This document shows, piece by piece, positions 22,295 through 33,798 of a stretch of DNA of 64,000 bases (positions are counted from its first letter, which is position 1; each line of letters starts with the position of its first letter). A program made the translations under genes and the position numbers. The notes beneath the pieces were generated by a model, which worked only from the letters and a program-made list of their open reading frames with translations, did not search any database and was not told the origin of the DNA. Source of the DNA: Chloranthus sessilifolius (Eukaryota > Streptophyta > Magnoliopsida > Chloranthales > Chloranthaceae). Location: the NCBI GenBank assembly GCA_021018995.1, contig CM037587.1, positions 67,351,604-67,415,603 on the forward strand, read 5' to 3'.

Positions 22295-23790
22295 ATGTCG
22301 TGGGTAGTGGACCCAGCTTATGTCGATCCCGACACATCCCCACCACACTCTCCAGCCAATTCCCATGCGGGGGAAGTCTTTTCCACCATCCCCCTCACCC
22401 AATCACCCTTTGCTATTATCGGCCCATTTGGAACCCCCATTTTCCCAACCACTACCTCCCAAAACATCCAAAGTCTAACCCCCAACTCCCCGTCTTTTGC
22501 TTAAACCATGCCCATACCAAATCCATCACATTTCCCACCCATGTCCAGACAAAACCCAAACCCATTCTCCCAATCCACATCGATGCCCCATTTCCCATCT
22601 TCCCCCTATAGGCCCGATCCACCCACATTCACATACACCACTTCCGCCCTATCTACCTGGGTCATGCCCATTTTCACGGAGGCCATGCCCGATTTTTCTC
22701 AAACACCTACACCTAACCTTTCATCATCCCCATACATCCCCCATACCTTCCCCTTTCCCAATGACCCATCTCATCCACCCCATATCCCAGTACCTACCAT
22801 AGCCATGCTCGATCATACCGGGGCCATGCATAATTTTTCCTCCACACCCCCTCATCTACGTCTCATCACCCCTTAAATCCACCATCCACATCCGATCCCC
22901 CCTCCATGGCCATGATGGAGGAGATATTCCAATCCTACTCCTCATGGAAGCCTTCTCAAAATACCTCTCCTCCACACCCTATGAACCCATCCCATACCCT
23001 AGCCAATCTCCAAGCGTCACTCCCCGATGACCCCCATCAACCCCCATAATCCACACCATCCAAACCCCCACGCCCCAAGGCCCCATGGCCCAAGCTCCCA
23101 CTGCCCATACACCCCAAAGCCCAATGGCCCAATCTCCAACCTCCCACATGCCCCAAGGTCCATTGGCTCAAGCCCCCTTTTTCCACATATCCCAGGGCCC
23201 CATGACCCAATACCCCACCACCCAAACCTACCCAGGGCCCATGGCCAAGACCTATTAAGGGCCCATGACCCAGACCCATCAAGGGCCCATGGCATAGACC
23301 CACTCAGGGCCCATGGCCCAGACCCATCTATGGCCCATGGACCAGACCCAAACCTATCAAGGGCCATAGGCCCATGATCCAAACCTATTAAGGGCCCATG
23401 GCCCAGATCCACCAAGGCCCATTGGGCCAAACCCATCAAGGGCCACTGGCCCAAACCTATCAAGGGCCCATGGCCCAAACCCATCAATGGCCCATGGCCC
23501 AAAATGGCCAAGGCGTATGGCCCAAACCCAAACCCCACACTCATACCTTCCACAATACTCCCAACATTTCACCCTGCCTCCACACCTAGGTCAAACCCTA
23601 CTCCAAACCCAATTCTCCCATGGCCCCACACCCCAAGGCCATATCCAAACCTTCCCCCATACCCAATGGCCCCATCAGGCCCCACCTCAAAACCAAAATC
23701 CCATCACCCAACAAACCTTTCCTCATCCCCAATGGGCTCACCCAACCCCCACTGATGTCATTCCCATCCAACCTGTGCAACAACAATAAG
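22295..23790 (+). pseudogene. Element 1 gag, proline-rich N-terminal half
   Basis: The start ATG at 22295 (MSWVVDPAYVDPD) matches the element 2 start (MTWVVDPAY), so it is probably the true gag start. The protein is dominated by Pro, His, Ser and Thr. The first frame stops at 22504 and the similarity moves between frames (22508-22876, 23027-23377, 23504-23755). Between about 23240 and 23520 is a 24-base tandem repeat with the core GGGCCCATGGCCCA, encoding repeats such as RAHGPDPS. The region is unlike ordinary gag matrix domains and may be an intrinsically disordered extension. Long glycine-rich frames on the opposite strand are an artefact of these repeats. Confidence 0.7.
23240..23520 (+). 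repeat. 24-bp minisatellite inside gag (element 1)
   Basis: About eleven imperfect units with the core GGGCCCATGGCCCA plus AACCCATCAA, encoding an 8-residue repeat (RAHGPNPS type). Element 2 has about five clean units at 43570-43690. Confidence 0.8.
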
Positions 23791-24740
23791 AGAATCCCGC
23801 CCTCACTGCACATTATGCCGACCAGCAATATGAGGAAGACGAGATTCAGAATAGCGGGGCCTACGTTGGGGCGTTGACCGGCCTTAACTCTCCTCTCATA
23901 ATTGCCCACCCCTTGGTGGCCCAGAGTGAAGTCCAACCAACGGCCGAGAAAGCGGCCCCTTTATCAAAAGAGTCAGAGCAACTGAAAGAATAGTTAGACA
24001 AAATATAAAAGCAGCTGATGAAAATGGTGGTACTGAAATCTACGCTACGGACTTCACAGATTTATGTTTGTTCGCTGAGGTACCCCTGCCCCCCAAATTT
24101 AAAATACTAGCCTTTGACAAATATAATAGCACTGTCAATCCTATTGCACACCTGAAGTCCTACTGTGGGGACATGTGCCAATACGGAGGGGACGAAAGAC
24201 TACTAATAAAACGTGGAGGGACTTGACGTTCCTCTTTCAAAAATAATATGTCTACAATATAGACATTGAGCCGCGAAAGTCAGACTTGGCCTGTTTAAGA
24301 TAGAACTAGAACAAGACCTTCAATGTCTACTTAGGGTGTTGGAGAGCACTGGCAGCTCAGGTCAGAAACAGGATACCTGACGATGAGCAGATTGAAATGA
24401 TTTCAAAGAATACTCTACCAGTGATCTCAAACTTTTTAGTGTACCAGCAGTAGTCCAGCTTTGCTGATCTGGTAGAAATGCTAACCGATGTGACGATGCC
24501 ATCAGGGAGGGCCGTTTGAATAAGAATGTGTCGAGTGGACCCAGTGGGGTTAGAAGATTTTGATAACAAAGGAACAAGAAGAGAACAGGGGCCGATATTC
24601 AGAACATTGCCAATACCAGGCCCAATAATAATACTATCCCGTTTCAATTTCAGGCAGCCCCGCTAGGACCAATAAGAACTGAGCAGATGCAAAGAGTAGG
24701 GAATGGGCAAGGAATACAAATGACTCCGAAATAGAGAAGA
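23791..24740 (+). pseudogene. Element 1 gag core (Retrotrans_gag), broken
   Basis: Aligned to element 2, it keeps pieces such as SEQLKE, DERLLIK, TWRDLTFLFQK and YNIDIEPRKSDLA of the capsid-like gag domain. It has several stops and lacks 23 residues (YQKSLTGPTLRWFTSLEPSM and neighbours in element 2) through an exact 69-base in-frame deletion near 24206. The removed part contains the LRWF signature of the domain. Confidence 0.75.
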
Positions 24741-24755
24741 GCCCGCTATAATCGA

Positions 24756-25792
24756 GTGTTCACACCCTTGGGGCAGTCTTTGAGCGTACTCTTACCTTTG
24801 TTAGTGAAAAAGGGATTAGTCACTATCCGTCAACTGCAACCTCCCCCTCACCCAATCTCGAAGAACTATGACCCAAATACCCACTACAATTTTCATCAGG
24901 GCCCGGGTCACCCGACCGATCGCTGCTTCCCATTGAAGCACGCAATCCAAGATTTGATTGACGTCGAGAAAATAATTCCACCTGCACCTTCTCAGCATAC
25001 GAATATTTACCAGGTGCCATTACCCCCACATCCCACCAGAGGAGCAGGTCCTAGACCCACCGTCGGAATGGTAGAAAATGAAGAGGAGTTTGAATTTGAT
25101 CCATCCGATTACATCAGTGATCGAGAGAGTTATTTAGCGTCGTTGTCAAGAAATGTTGAAGAGAGGAATATCGGGGTAATCGAACCCCTGAATTTGTCAG
25201 ATTATTTCCCTAACCCGACTCCGCAAATTGAACCCTTGAATCTCAGGGCATACTTTCCATCACCCACTCCCGTCAATTATGTACATATCAATACATACCA
25301 ACCATATACAACCACCCCCACCAATTACCCAATACACCAACATGCCCCCAATCCCCCACCCCCAATGGCCAGCGCCCCCCCCCCCCCCCCCCATCACCAC
25401 CAGTTCAGCCATCGACAAACTCCACTACCCTGGTCAATTACCTAACGGCTCATCAAACCCCCCATCTCCCACCAGCATCTACCAGCTATTAATGGCCCAC
25501 CTTTACCTCCTTCCCCCCAATATCACCACTGTCGAGTTTCACCACCCCTATTTGGCCCAATCTTTCCACCCAACCCGCTACCATCAAAATAAATCAGGTG
25601 TTGCCCTCGCCTCCTAAGCCCGCAGTACAAGTGGCTCAAGTACCGACACCCATACCTTTCCAGCTCTCGGGACCAACCTATGATCCTCATCAGGTCTCGC
25701 TAAGCTACGAGCAAACAGATGTCAATGCCGGTACCAGTAGCAGAGAAGGGGCAGTGGACTTTGTCACACGGTCTGGGAGGATATCAAAGTAG
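24756..25792 (+). pseudogene. Element 1 gag C-terminal part with zinc-knuckle-like motif
   Basis: Encodes NTHYNFHQGPGHPTDRCFPL then KHAIQDLID, the counterpart of the zinc-knuckle-like C-X2-H-X4-H-X4-C found at this place in Tat-type polyproteins. The first cysteine is Tyr here (TAC) but still Cys in element 2. A proline-rich linker follows, with an 18-C run at 25375-25392 where the frame becomes unstable. The next good frame (25598-25792) contains SGPTYDPHQVSLSYEQ and GAVDFVTRSGR, leading towards the protease. Confidence 0.7.
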
Positions 25793-25843
25793 CTAGAAGC
25801 ACTAGTAGCAGCACAAACCCAGCCTGAGGGGAAGAAAGATAGC

Positions 25844-27176
25844 GTGGTGAACCCCTTTGAAAAAATGAGTCGAGAACATATACTGGAGACTCAGCTAAGA
25901 AGAATGCCCGCCCATATAACTGTGTGGGATCTGTTAATGACGTCCCCACTCCATTTCCAAGCGTTAATGGGGGCATTGAAAAATACGCATGTGTCACTTC
26001 AGGTCAGCCCAGATGAAGTCGGGCAGATAATGGGGCAAGTGATGGCTCCGAACGTCATTTCATTTTCTGATTCTGACTTACCGGAAGAAGGAGGTAGCCA
26101 CTCGAAGTCTCTAAATATAACGGTCGAGTCTAGAAACATGGTAATCCCCTTGGTTCTAATTGACAATGGGTCCGCATTGAATATATGCTCATTAAGAACC
26201 GCCACCAAGATCGGGGTCGATCCATGCATGTTGAGGCCCACCAGAACCAGTGCTAGAGGATTTGACAATATCAAGAGAGAAATAATGGGAGAAGTTGATC
26301 TTGAGCTGTTGATAGAGCCAATGATTTTTTCCATCTTGTTTCAAGTAATGGATATCAAATCCTCGTTTAATCTATTGTTGGGGCGCTCGTGGCTACACGA
26401 GGTCGGAGCCATACCTTCCACTTTACACCAGAAACTCAAGTTTGCATCTGGGCACAAGATTATCACGATCATTGGTGAGGGGCACCACGAGAAAGAAAAG
26501 GTTGCCAATAGCATTGAAAAACCCAATATGTTGGTTGAGGACATCGACCTCGATAATTTTGAATATGAGGTATCAGTGATACTCCCAGACCATTAAGGGC
26601 ATCATGCCTAAAACGGGAGGCGATATGGTAGCAGTGGTGGCTATGCTCCAAAAGTGGGGCTATCAGAAAGGCAGAGGGCTCGGACCTAAACTGCATGGCA
26701 GAAGAGAGCCAGTTATTACTAAGGGGCAAAAGGTTCGATTTAGTCTGGGATACAAGCTCACAGAGGAAGAGGTCCGAGAGGCTAAAGAGAAAGTCAGGGT
26801 CACTACAGCTGTAAGGGTAAGAGGAATCAATATAGAAGAAAAATCTCGCCCTAGGCCGCACATCAGGGAATCCTTTGTCAGCGCTGGGGTCGTAAAGATC
26901 GATCGAAATGGGGTAATCCATTTGACCCCACACAAACCCATAGCCCCAATCCATCCCACCAATCCCCAGATCTCCCTTCCCAGCCTGGAAATAGATTTGG
27001 CCACATTGTCCCTCTTCGAGGAACGACAGCCAGTACCTGAACAGACTCCCCCTATGGTAAATCACCACAAAATGGTATTGACGTTTGAGGATATCATCTC
27101 AGATGAAATGGGGATCAACATGATGAAGGCTGACTCCAATGAGCCATATCTTAGTACCCTCCAACCAAACAGGTAA
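25844..27176 (+). pseudogene. Element 1 aspartic protease and G-patch
   Basis: The first frame (25844-26596, 250 codons) carries HILETQLRRMPAHITVWDLL and then the retropepsin active-site motif VLIDNGSALN (D-N-G at residues 107-109). LLGRSWLHEVGAIPSTLHQK, the conserved flap-distal part, follows. A short break and frame change leads to 26604-27176, which holds a G-patch (MLQKWGYQKGRGLGPKL). G-patch domains bind nucleic acid and occur after the protease in some plant gypsy polyproteins and in betaretroviruses. Element 2 keeps both parts in one frame, so the break is specific to element 1. Confidence 0.8.
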
Positions 27177-27541
27177 AGGAGTGGCCCCTCAGGTACACAA
27201 CTGGGCATCTTTGCCCCAAACTCTGGAAGCAGGGAGTGGCTTAAAGTTTGGCACCTATTTCCCTAAAAAAAAATAACCTATAAAAAGTGAGATAAGCCCT
27301 TGACAGGAAATACCTTGTATATATAGCAACCCGCCTTGCCAGAGGTCCGTCTCCGAAGAAAACAAAAATCTCAAAAACATGGAAAAAGTACAAAATCCCA
27401 AAAAAATTAAAAAAATCCAAAGTCCAAAAATATCGTCATTTAAAATTTCAAAAAAAGTTCCATAAAAGGATGCCTTAATCAAAATACCCGTCCCACATAA
27501 AATCGACCCCTTCCTTTTAGAAATACAAGAAGAGGTAGGTG
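27177..27541 (+). other. Possible intron or spacer between protease and reverse transcriptase (element 1)
   Basis: AT-rich (many AAAAATC-type runs) and without a frame. Elements of the Ogre group have an intron here. Candidate donors are AACAG|GTAAAG at 27173 and CTCAG|GTACAC near 27190. A candidate acceptor is CTTCCTTTTAG at 27509-27519. Splicing is not proven. Confidence 0.4.
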
Positions 27542-27543
27542 TT

Positions 27544-28592
27544 ATGAGTCTGGACGAGGATAGTCCTTTGGAGGAGCTCCCCAATGAGCTCCTTGACCGG
27601 TTCACCGACTTTGAGCATGGCCCTACCCCCGTTGTCAAAGAGACCGAAGACATCAATCTAGGGACTGAGGAGATTCCCAGAATAACCAAAATCGGAATGT
27701 CGCTGTCTCCCGAGGAGAGAAAAAGCATGATCGACTTCCTTCGGTCATACCAAGACGTTTTTGCCTGGTCGTATGAGGACATGCCTGGTCTGGACACTGA
27801 TTTGATCGAGCATGAGTTACCTCTTTACCCTGATATGAAGCTGGTCAAGCAGAAGTTGAGACGTCTCCGACCCGAGTGGATGTTGAAAGTCAAAGATGAG
27901 GTCATCAAGCAGTATGATGCGGGGTTTCTCATGGTATCCAAGTACCCGCAGTGGCTAGCTAATATCGTGCCTGTACTGAAGAAAGATGGAAAGGTCTGCA
28001 TGTGCATCAATTTCTGCAATTTGAACAGGGCAAGCTGGAAGGACGATTTCCCACTGCCACACATTGACATCTTGGTCGATAATACTGCTAAGCACGAGAT
28101 GCTTTCTTTCATGGATGGATTTTCGGGATACAATCAGATAAAGATGGTTGAGGTTGATCGCGAGAAGATAATGTTCATTACCCCCTGGGGAACCTTTTGC
28201 TATCGAGTCATGCCATTTAGGCTGAAGAATGCCGGTTCAACATACTAGAGAGCTATGACTGCGCTATTCCACGAAATGATGCACCGAGAGATTAAGGTGT
28301 ATGTCGATGATATGATAGCCAAGTCACCGGAGCGAGGTGATCACTTGGTAAACCTTTAGAAGCTATTTGAAAGATTGAGGAAGTACAGGTTACATTTGAA
28401 TCCACAAAAATGTGCTCCACTATGTCTGAAAATTTGTTAGGGTTCATCATCAGTAGGAGAGGGATTGAGGTCAACCCAGTCAAGGTTAAAGCTATCACTA
28501 AAATGTGGCCACCATCTACTGAGAAGGAGGTTAGAGGGTTCTTGGGCAGAATACAGTATATCGGTCGGTTCATGCACAACTAACTCCAATCT
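27544..28592 (+). pseudogene. Element 1 reverse transcriptase
   Basis: The open frame 27544-28248 reads MSLDEDSPLEELPNELLDRF, then DVFAWSYEDMPGLD, VKQKLRRLRPEW and the RT core SFMDGFSGYNQIKM, which holds the first catalytic Asp, then PWGTFCYRVMPF. A TAG (replacing Gln) ends it, but similarity continues. The catalytic box YVDD is intact at 28300-28311. Further stops (28358-28360 and later) and a frameshift near 28415 disable the gene. Confidence 0.85.
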
Positions 28593-28594
28593 GC

Positions 28595-28966
28595 ATGCCG
28601 ATCTTCAAGCTACTAAGAAAGAACTTGCTCGTTGAATGGAATGATGACTGCCAGACAGCGTTCGATAAAATCAAAAGCTACCTCCTTAACCCACCTGTGT
28701 TGGTACCACTCGAGCCAAGGAGACAACTCTTGATGTATCTCTTCACGATGGAAGTCTCGATGGGATGTGTCTTAGGGCAGCATGACGAGACGGGAAGAAG
28801 AGAACAAGCCATCTACTATTTGAGCAAGAAGTTTACTAATTATGAAACATGCTATTCTTATCTAGAGAAAGCATGCCTGGCCCTTGTATGGGCTACTCAG
28901 AGGCTCAACCATTACTGGTTATCTCAGGCCATTTTACTTTTGGCTCCCGTTGAAATACTTTTTTAA
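28595..28966 (+). pseudogene. Element 1 RNase H (first domain)
   Basis: The frame continues the connection domain with IFKLLRKN, WNDDCQTAFDKIKSYL, then the RNase H-like stretch LLMYLFTMEVSMGCVLGQHD, REQAIYYLSKKF and YLEKACLALVWATQRLNHYW. This corresponds to the original gypsy RNase H domain, which in the Tat lineage is followed by a second one. The frame is lost at 28966. The next stretch (LTGRTARWQLLFSEFDITYV-like) lies in shifted frame. Confidence 0.75.
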
Positions 28967-29090
28967 AAAGCCAGCTCTCACTGGGCGGACCGCCCGATGG
29001 CAGTTGTTATTTTCTGAGTTTGACATTACGTACGTCACTCAAAAGTCGATCAAGGGGTAGGCACTCGCTGATCATCTTGTCGACAATCCT

Positions 29091-29819
29091 TTGCCAAATT
29101 ATGAACCTTTGAGAACTGAGTTCCCAGATGAAGATATCTTGTTCAGGATAAAAGACGATACTGAGGAAGCAGAGGAATCATGGATAATGCACTTTAACGG
29201 GACAACAAATGCCGAGGGCCAAGGAGTTAGCGCCATTCTGATTTCGCCAAAAGGATCCCATGTACCAGTCTCTATCAAGCTCAACTTCCCTTGCATGAAC
29301 AACATGGCTGAATACGAAGCTTGTGCCACTAGTTTACAAGCGGCTCTCGATATGAATATAACTCACCTTCGAGTGTTTAGCGATTCACAGTTAATAATAT
29401 GCCAGATGAACGGTAACTAGAAGACAAAAGATGAGAAACTGATCCCTTACCATGAGCACCTCGAGGACCTGATATCTTGCTTCCAAGATGTGACATTCTC
29501 GTATGTCCCCCGAATAAGGAATCACTCTGCCGATGCACTAGCCATGTTGGCATCAATGATAGAAATCTCGTACGACGCTGAGATGAAGCCGATCATGATC
29601 GAGCAAAGGAATGAGCCGACCTTCTGCCTCCAGATTGAAGAACCTATAAAGCCTGATGATGAGCCACATTGGTTCTCAGATATCAAGAATTTTCTTGAGA
29701 CACTAACCTTCCTTGAGGGTACATCTAAGATGGACCGACGAACCATTCAACATCTAGCGGCAGGCTACATCATTTGCGGGGAATGCTTAACAAGCGATCC
29801 TACAATAATGTTTTACTAA
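29091..29819 (+). pseudogene. Element 1 archaeal-type RNase H (second domain)
   Basis: Encodes ESWIMHFNGTTNAEGQGVSA, then SPKGSHVPVSIKLNFPCMNN, AEYEACATSLQAALDMNITH and SDSQLIICQMNG. This is the additional RNase H typical of Tat elements. At the place of the first catalytic Asp (usually FDG) there is Asn (29196-29198, AAC), as in element 2. A TAG at 29418-29420 replaces the usual Trp after CQMNGN. The domain continues in frame with KDEKLIPYHEHL, RIRNHSADALAMLASM to 29819. Confidence 0.8.
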
Positions 29820-30918
29820 GGTGCCTTATGGAAAGTGAAGGGATTAATATCATGAAGGAGATCCACGAGGGAGTATGCGGAGCCCACGTCAGCGGTCACA
29901 TGCTTGCTAGGAAAATTCTGCGGCAGGGATACTTTTAGACCACTATAGAATCAGATTGCTGTAAACATGTTCAGAAATGCTACAAGTATCAGGAACACTC
30001 TAGTCTGATACACGCTCTTGCCATTGATCTATATTGCATGACCACTCCTTGGCCATTTGCTACTTGGGGCCTTGACGTCGTCGGAATGATTCATTCGAAA
30101 GCATCAAATGGGCATCAGTTCATCCTCGTCGCTATTGAATACTTCACCAAGTGAGTTGAAGCTGTATCATACACCAACATCACGGCCAGTCACGTCGAGA
30201 AGTTTCTCAAGAACAATATTGTGTGCTGATTTGGAGTACCCAAAGATATCATCACAGACAACGGCATAAATTTTGTGAATAAGTGCATCCGAGCCTTCTG
30301 CGAGCAATACAAGATCAAGCGCCATCGCTCGTCACCTTATCGACCTCAAACAAATGGAGCCATGGAAGCCGCGAATAAAATGGTCATCCGCATACTTGAG
30401 AAAATGGTTGTCACCTACCGAGATTGGAGCGAGATGTTGCCATTTGCTTTGTGGGCCTACAGAACCTCAATCCGTACCACTACAAGGGAAACACCATTCT
30501 CCCTTGTGTATGAAACTGAGGTCGTCCTACCAGTGGAGGTTGAAGTACCCTCGCTCCGAATCCTTATGGAATCAGGCTTACCTGAAGCAGAAAGAGAGAG
30601 ATCTCGCTTCGAATAATTGAACTTATTGGATGAGAAGAGACTCCTAGCCTTGTGTCACACTCAAGTTTATCAGGGGCGAATCACACGCGCTTACAATAAA
30701 CATGTCTGCGGTCGAGATCTGAAGGTAGGAGACACTGTACTGAAGAAAATCTTCCCATCCCTCCATGCCGATCCGAGAGGCAAGTTCAAGCAAAACTGGG
30801 AAGGACCTTATGTCATTCGATAAGTACTACCAGGATATGCCATCCGCCTCGCCACCATGGACGGAGATCATCTTCCGGAGCCCATCAATGCTGGATATGT
30901 CCGACGGTTCTACTCTTA
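29820..30918 (+). pseudogene. Element 1 integrase
   Basis: Starts with the H2C2 zinc region (GAHVSGHMLARKILRQGYF, TAG at 29936-29938, then CKHVQKCYKYQ, where the last Cys is Tyr). The catalytic core follows: WGLDVVG (Asp), TDNGINFV (Asp) and NGAMEAANK (Glu), with DX35E spacing. The C-terminal part contains EVVLPVEVEVPSLRI, GDTVLKKIFP and KFKQNWEGPYVI. Stops in the core (TGA for Trp near 30152, TGA for Arg at 30227-30229) and at 30616 make it inactive. The end matches the element 2 stop after RRFYS. Confidence 0.8.
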
Positions 30919-31554
30919 GTCTATCGCGATAAGGTAAGTATTGGTGAAACAGATATGTGACTGCTTAAAAACCACCCGAAAGAGGCCATCATCCCAAACA
31001 TAGTAGCCAAAAAGCATCCCTAAAAATGATGATATCCTTTGCTACCCCATTTGAGCCTGGGCCTTTCTTTCAATAACCCCCTTCCCCAAAAAAAAATGTA
31101 TGTGTGTACATATACAAAAAAGGAAAGTAAAGTTACTATCAAAATCTAAAAAATTCAAAAAAGCAAAACCTCAAAAAGAGATTGCCTGAAATGGAGCAAA
31201 AAGAATAAAAAAAATATAAAAAAATCACAGGGCATGTACAGTGAAAACCCCCAAGGAAGAAAGTATGTTGAGAAAATTGAAGCCACATCAAGGAAACCCT
31301 TTTTGCCATCCTACCTTCAAATCCTAACCTAACCCATGGCCAAGCTACACCTTGAAGAAAGCCCTCTTTTAGGTTTACAAGCAGTCATAATATTTGTTAA
31401 GTCAACACAAACCAAGTTGTGGGACGACACCTGAACCCCATCTGGCCGGCTATGACTGAATCGACGTCTATGTCATGGCTTTTAAAAAAAAAAGAAATGA
31501 AAAAAATAAATTAAAATAAAATAAAAACATAAGCTTAAAGCAAGATAGACATGG

Positions 31555-31690
31555 TGAAAACCCGAAAGGGCGCCACGGGTAAAAACAACGAGTTTGTGCG
31601 AACCAGGTGAAAACCCGAAAGGGCGCTTGGGGTAAGAGAGCTAAACCCATAGACGTAGTGAAAACCCGAAAGGGGGCCACGGGTAAAAAA
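31555..31690 (+). repeat. Three copies of a 33-bp-class repeat (element 1 3' region)
   Basis: Core GTGAAAACCCGAAAGGG plus CGCCACGGGTAAAA, at about 31555, 31611 and 31657. Equivalent repeats occur in element 2 at 52003-52140. Confidence 0.75.
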
Positions 31691-33786
31691 GGAGATAAAT
31701 AAAAAAGAAGAAAAAAAAAAAAGTTTTGGACTGATTGAGAAGATTAATGTTTGAGGAGCCCTCTTGGTTACTCTCCCTAATCCCCTTTTCTGGGCCGCTC
31801 ATGCTAGTTCAAATCGGGTTCCAACCAAGTGTGTCTTCAGAACTACTTTGTCAAACGTATGACTCAAGGTAAGGAGAAAGGTTTGACTCAATCTAAAGGG
31901 ATTGACGTTCCGGCCTTGGTGAAACTGCTAAAACTCACTCAGGCCCGACCATATGAAAGGGTTCAGCTATACTGAAAATGGGACCCGTGATTTCACCTCA
32001 CTGATAAGGCATCATAAAAAAAAAAATACAAGAAGAAGAAGAAAAGTAAAAAAACAAAGAAAAAAAGAAAACAAAAAAATCAAGAAAAATCCAAATACAA
32101 AAAAATGTATGTATATATTTATGCTCTTTCCCATGTACGTAGTTACAACATCTTACATCCATCTCAAAAATGAAGAAAAAGAATAAAAAATCTCTGAAAA
32201 ATAAAAATCTAAAAAATTCAACTCTTTCTCATGTACATAGTTACAACATCATACTACCATGTCAAAAATAAAGAAAAAGAACAAAAAATCTTTGAAAATA
32301 AAAATCCCCAAAATATATATAGATCTTAAAAATGAAAAAAAATAGGTAAAAGTTCTCCTTCTGTTAATCAGGATGCATTTATTACTTATATAAATAAAAA
32401 GGGGATTGACCTTTTCTCGAGAATGTGCAAGAATATCACATGGTCCAAAGCCTCGAAGCAGGCAACTTCTCAGCAATGGACAAATCAGATGCAGCATACC
32501 GCCACCGACGTCAGGTCTATTAAAAAAAATAGGGGGGAGAATGAAAATCATTTTGAAAAAGAAAAAAAGAAATCTGTGAACTTTTCATGCACAGCTACGC
32601 ACATGCGTATCTTCAATGTGGTAAAATGTAAATATTTTATCAGCAACGCAGCTGTGCAAAACTAATGTCCTTAGATCTAAGGTTTGCCTTGGATCCCTGG
32701 ATCCTACTTCAAAGTAGGAGCAACGGTATCAATCATGATCAGATAGCCAATGTCTCGGTCAAGACGATTCCACTGCTAAATTGTTGAGCTAAGCGCTCTG
32801 TCTTTGATTCATACGAACGCGAGAGTCTAAGCTTCAGATTTTTCACGAACTTTTCGGAGGTTTGGACTCTTGGTCCGCACAGTCTAGGCGTGCACTCTGG
32901 ATGACTCCGTTGGAAAAGGTCAATCGTTGGTTGAGGCCAACTTATTGAGAATGAGATTATGCATCAATCAAACTATGTGCAACCATGCATCCAGAAGGGT
33001 TTATTTCCCTTTTATTTTTTGCAGGCTTAAAACCTGTTTTGGCAGCGGTATCCCTATAAAGTGTATGCCATGTGTCTAGGCATCCATATGATGGTCATTT
33101 GTTCCCGTAAATTGTACCCAGGTAGGTCCAGGCTTCCATCGCCTTTGTTGCTTATCGCCCCTAATAGGTGCATATTTATGCATAGTTAAATGATGTTTAT
33201 GATCATTGTTGGCAGAAATCAGGATTGGAAGTCCCTTTTGGGAGACACCCAATATTTGGTTGGATCTGTTCAAGGTAGTTGAAGCTGGATGCTCTAGGTC
33301 ATGTTGATCTGGGGCACATTTTTAAAAATAGCATGTACTCCCAAAAAGTATTGCGAATAGTCAGATGGGGCAATCAAATGTTTCGTAGGATTGGACGCAA
33401 ACTGTGGAGCCTTGTGTATGTTTACTTCGCTCCTATCTTTGAATGGGGGTCGATCACCCCTCTTACTTATGAAGCTGTTGCATTTGGAATGAATCTTAAT
33501 CATCAAATACCTTCAAATCATCTCGAGAAGTGAATGTTTGGCCTGGCATACAGGGCTTTCGCAACTCGTTCGACCTCGGTTATGCCCGTAATGTCGCTAA
33601 ACGCTTGGAGACCGATTACCTTTAGAAACGAATGTTTAGCCTGGCATCCAGGGCTTTCATTTTCTCACCATATTACTCACCTGATGTTTGAAGTTCGTTC
33701 TGAATACAGCAGACCCATCAGTAATGCCTTGGGCCTCTTCAGACGTCTCTTTTCTTTGGCATTCGATCATTAGTGATCAGATACCA

Positions 33787-33798
33787 AAGAGGGGCATC
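33787..33798 (+). other. Element 1 polypurine tract
   Basis: AAAGAGGGGCAT directly precedes the 3' LTR, in the position of the plus-strand primer of reverse transcription. Confidence 0.6.

Larger units (their letters stand above)
30919..33798 (+). other. Element 1 long 3' noncoding region
   Basis: About 2.9 kb of AT-rich sequence conserved in element 2 but without a long frame. Includes three repeats of GTGAAAACCCGAAAGGG (31555-31690) and, at its very end, the purine stretch AAAGAGGGGC before the 3' LTR. Confidence 0.65.

Noticed and set aside
23017..23553. 178-codon glycine-rich open frame on the minus strand
   Set aside because: It is the reverse strand of the gag 24-base repeat. Its regular period explains the long frame, and similar frames occur at 43313-43693 in element 2.
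25999..27068. Long minus-strand frames opposite the protease and G-patch
   Set aside because: They mirror the sense-strand coding sequence and match no family.
27255..27797. 180-codon minus-strand frame
   Set aside because: It spans the AT-rich spacer and the antisense of RT, with no homology.
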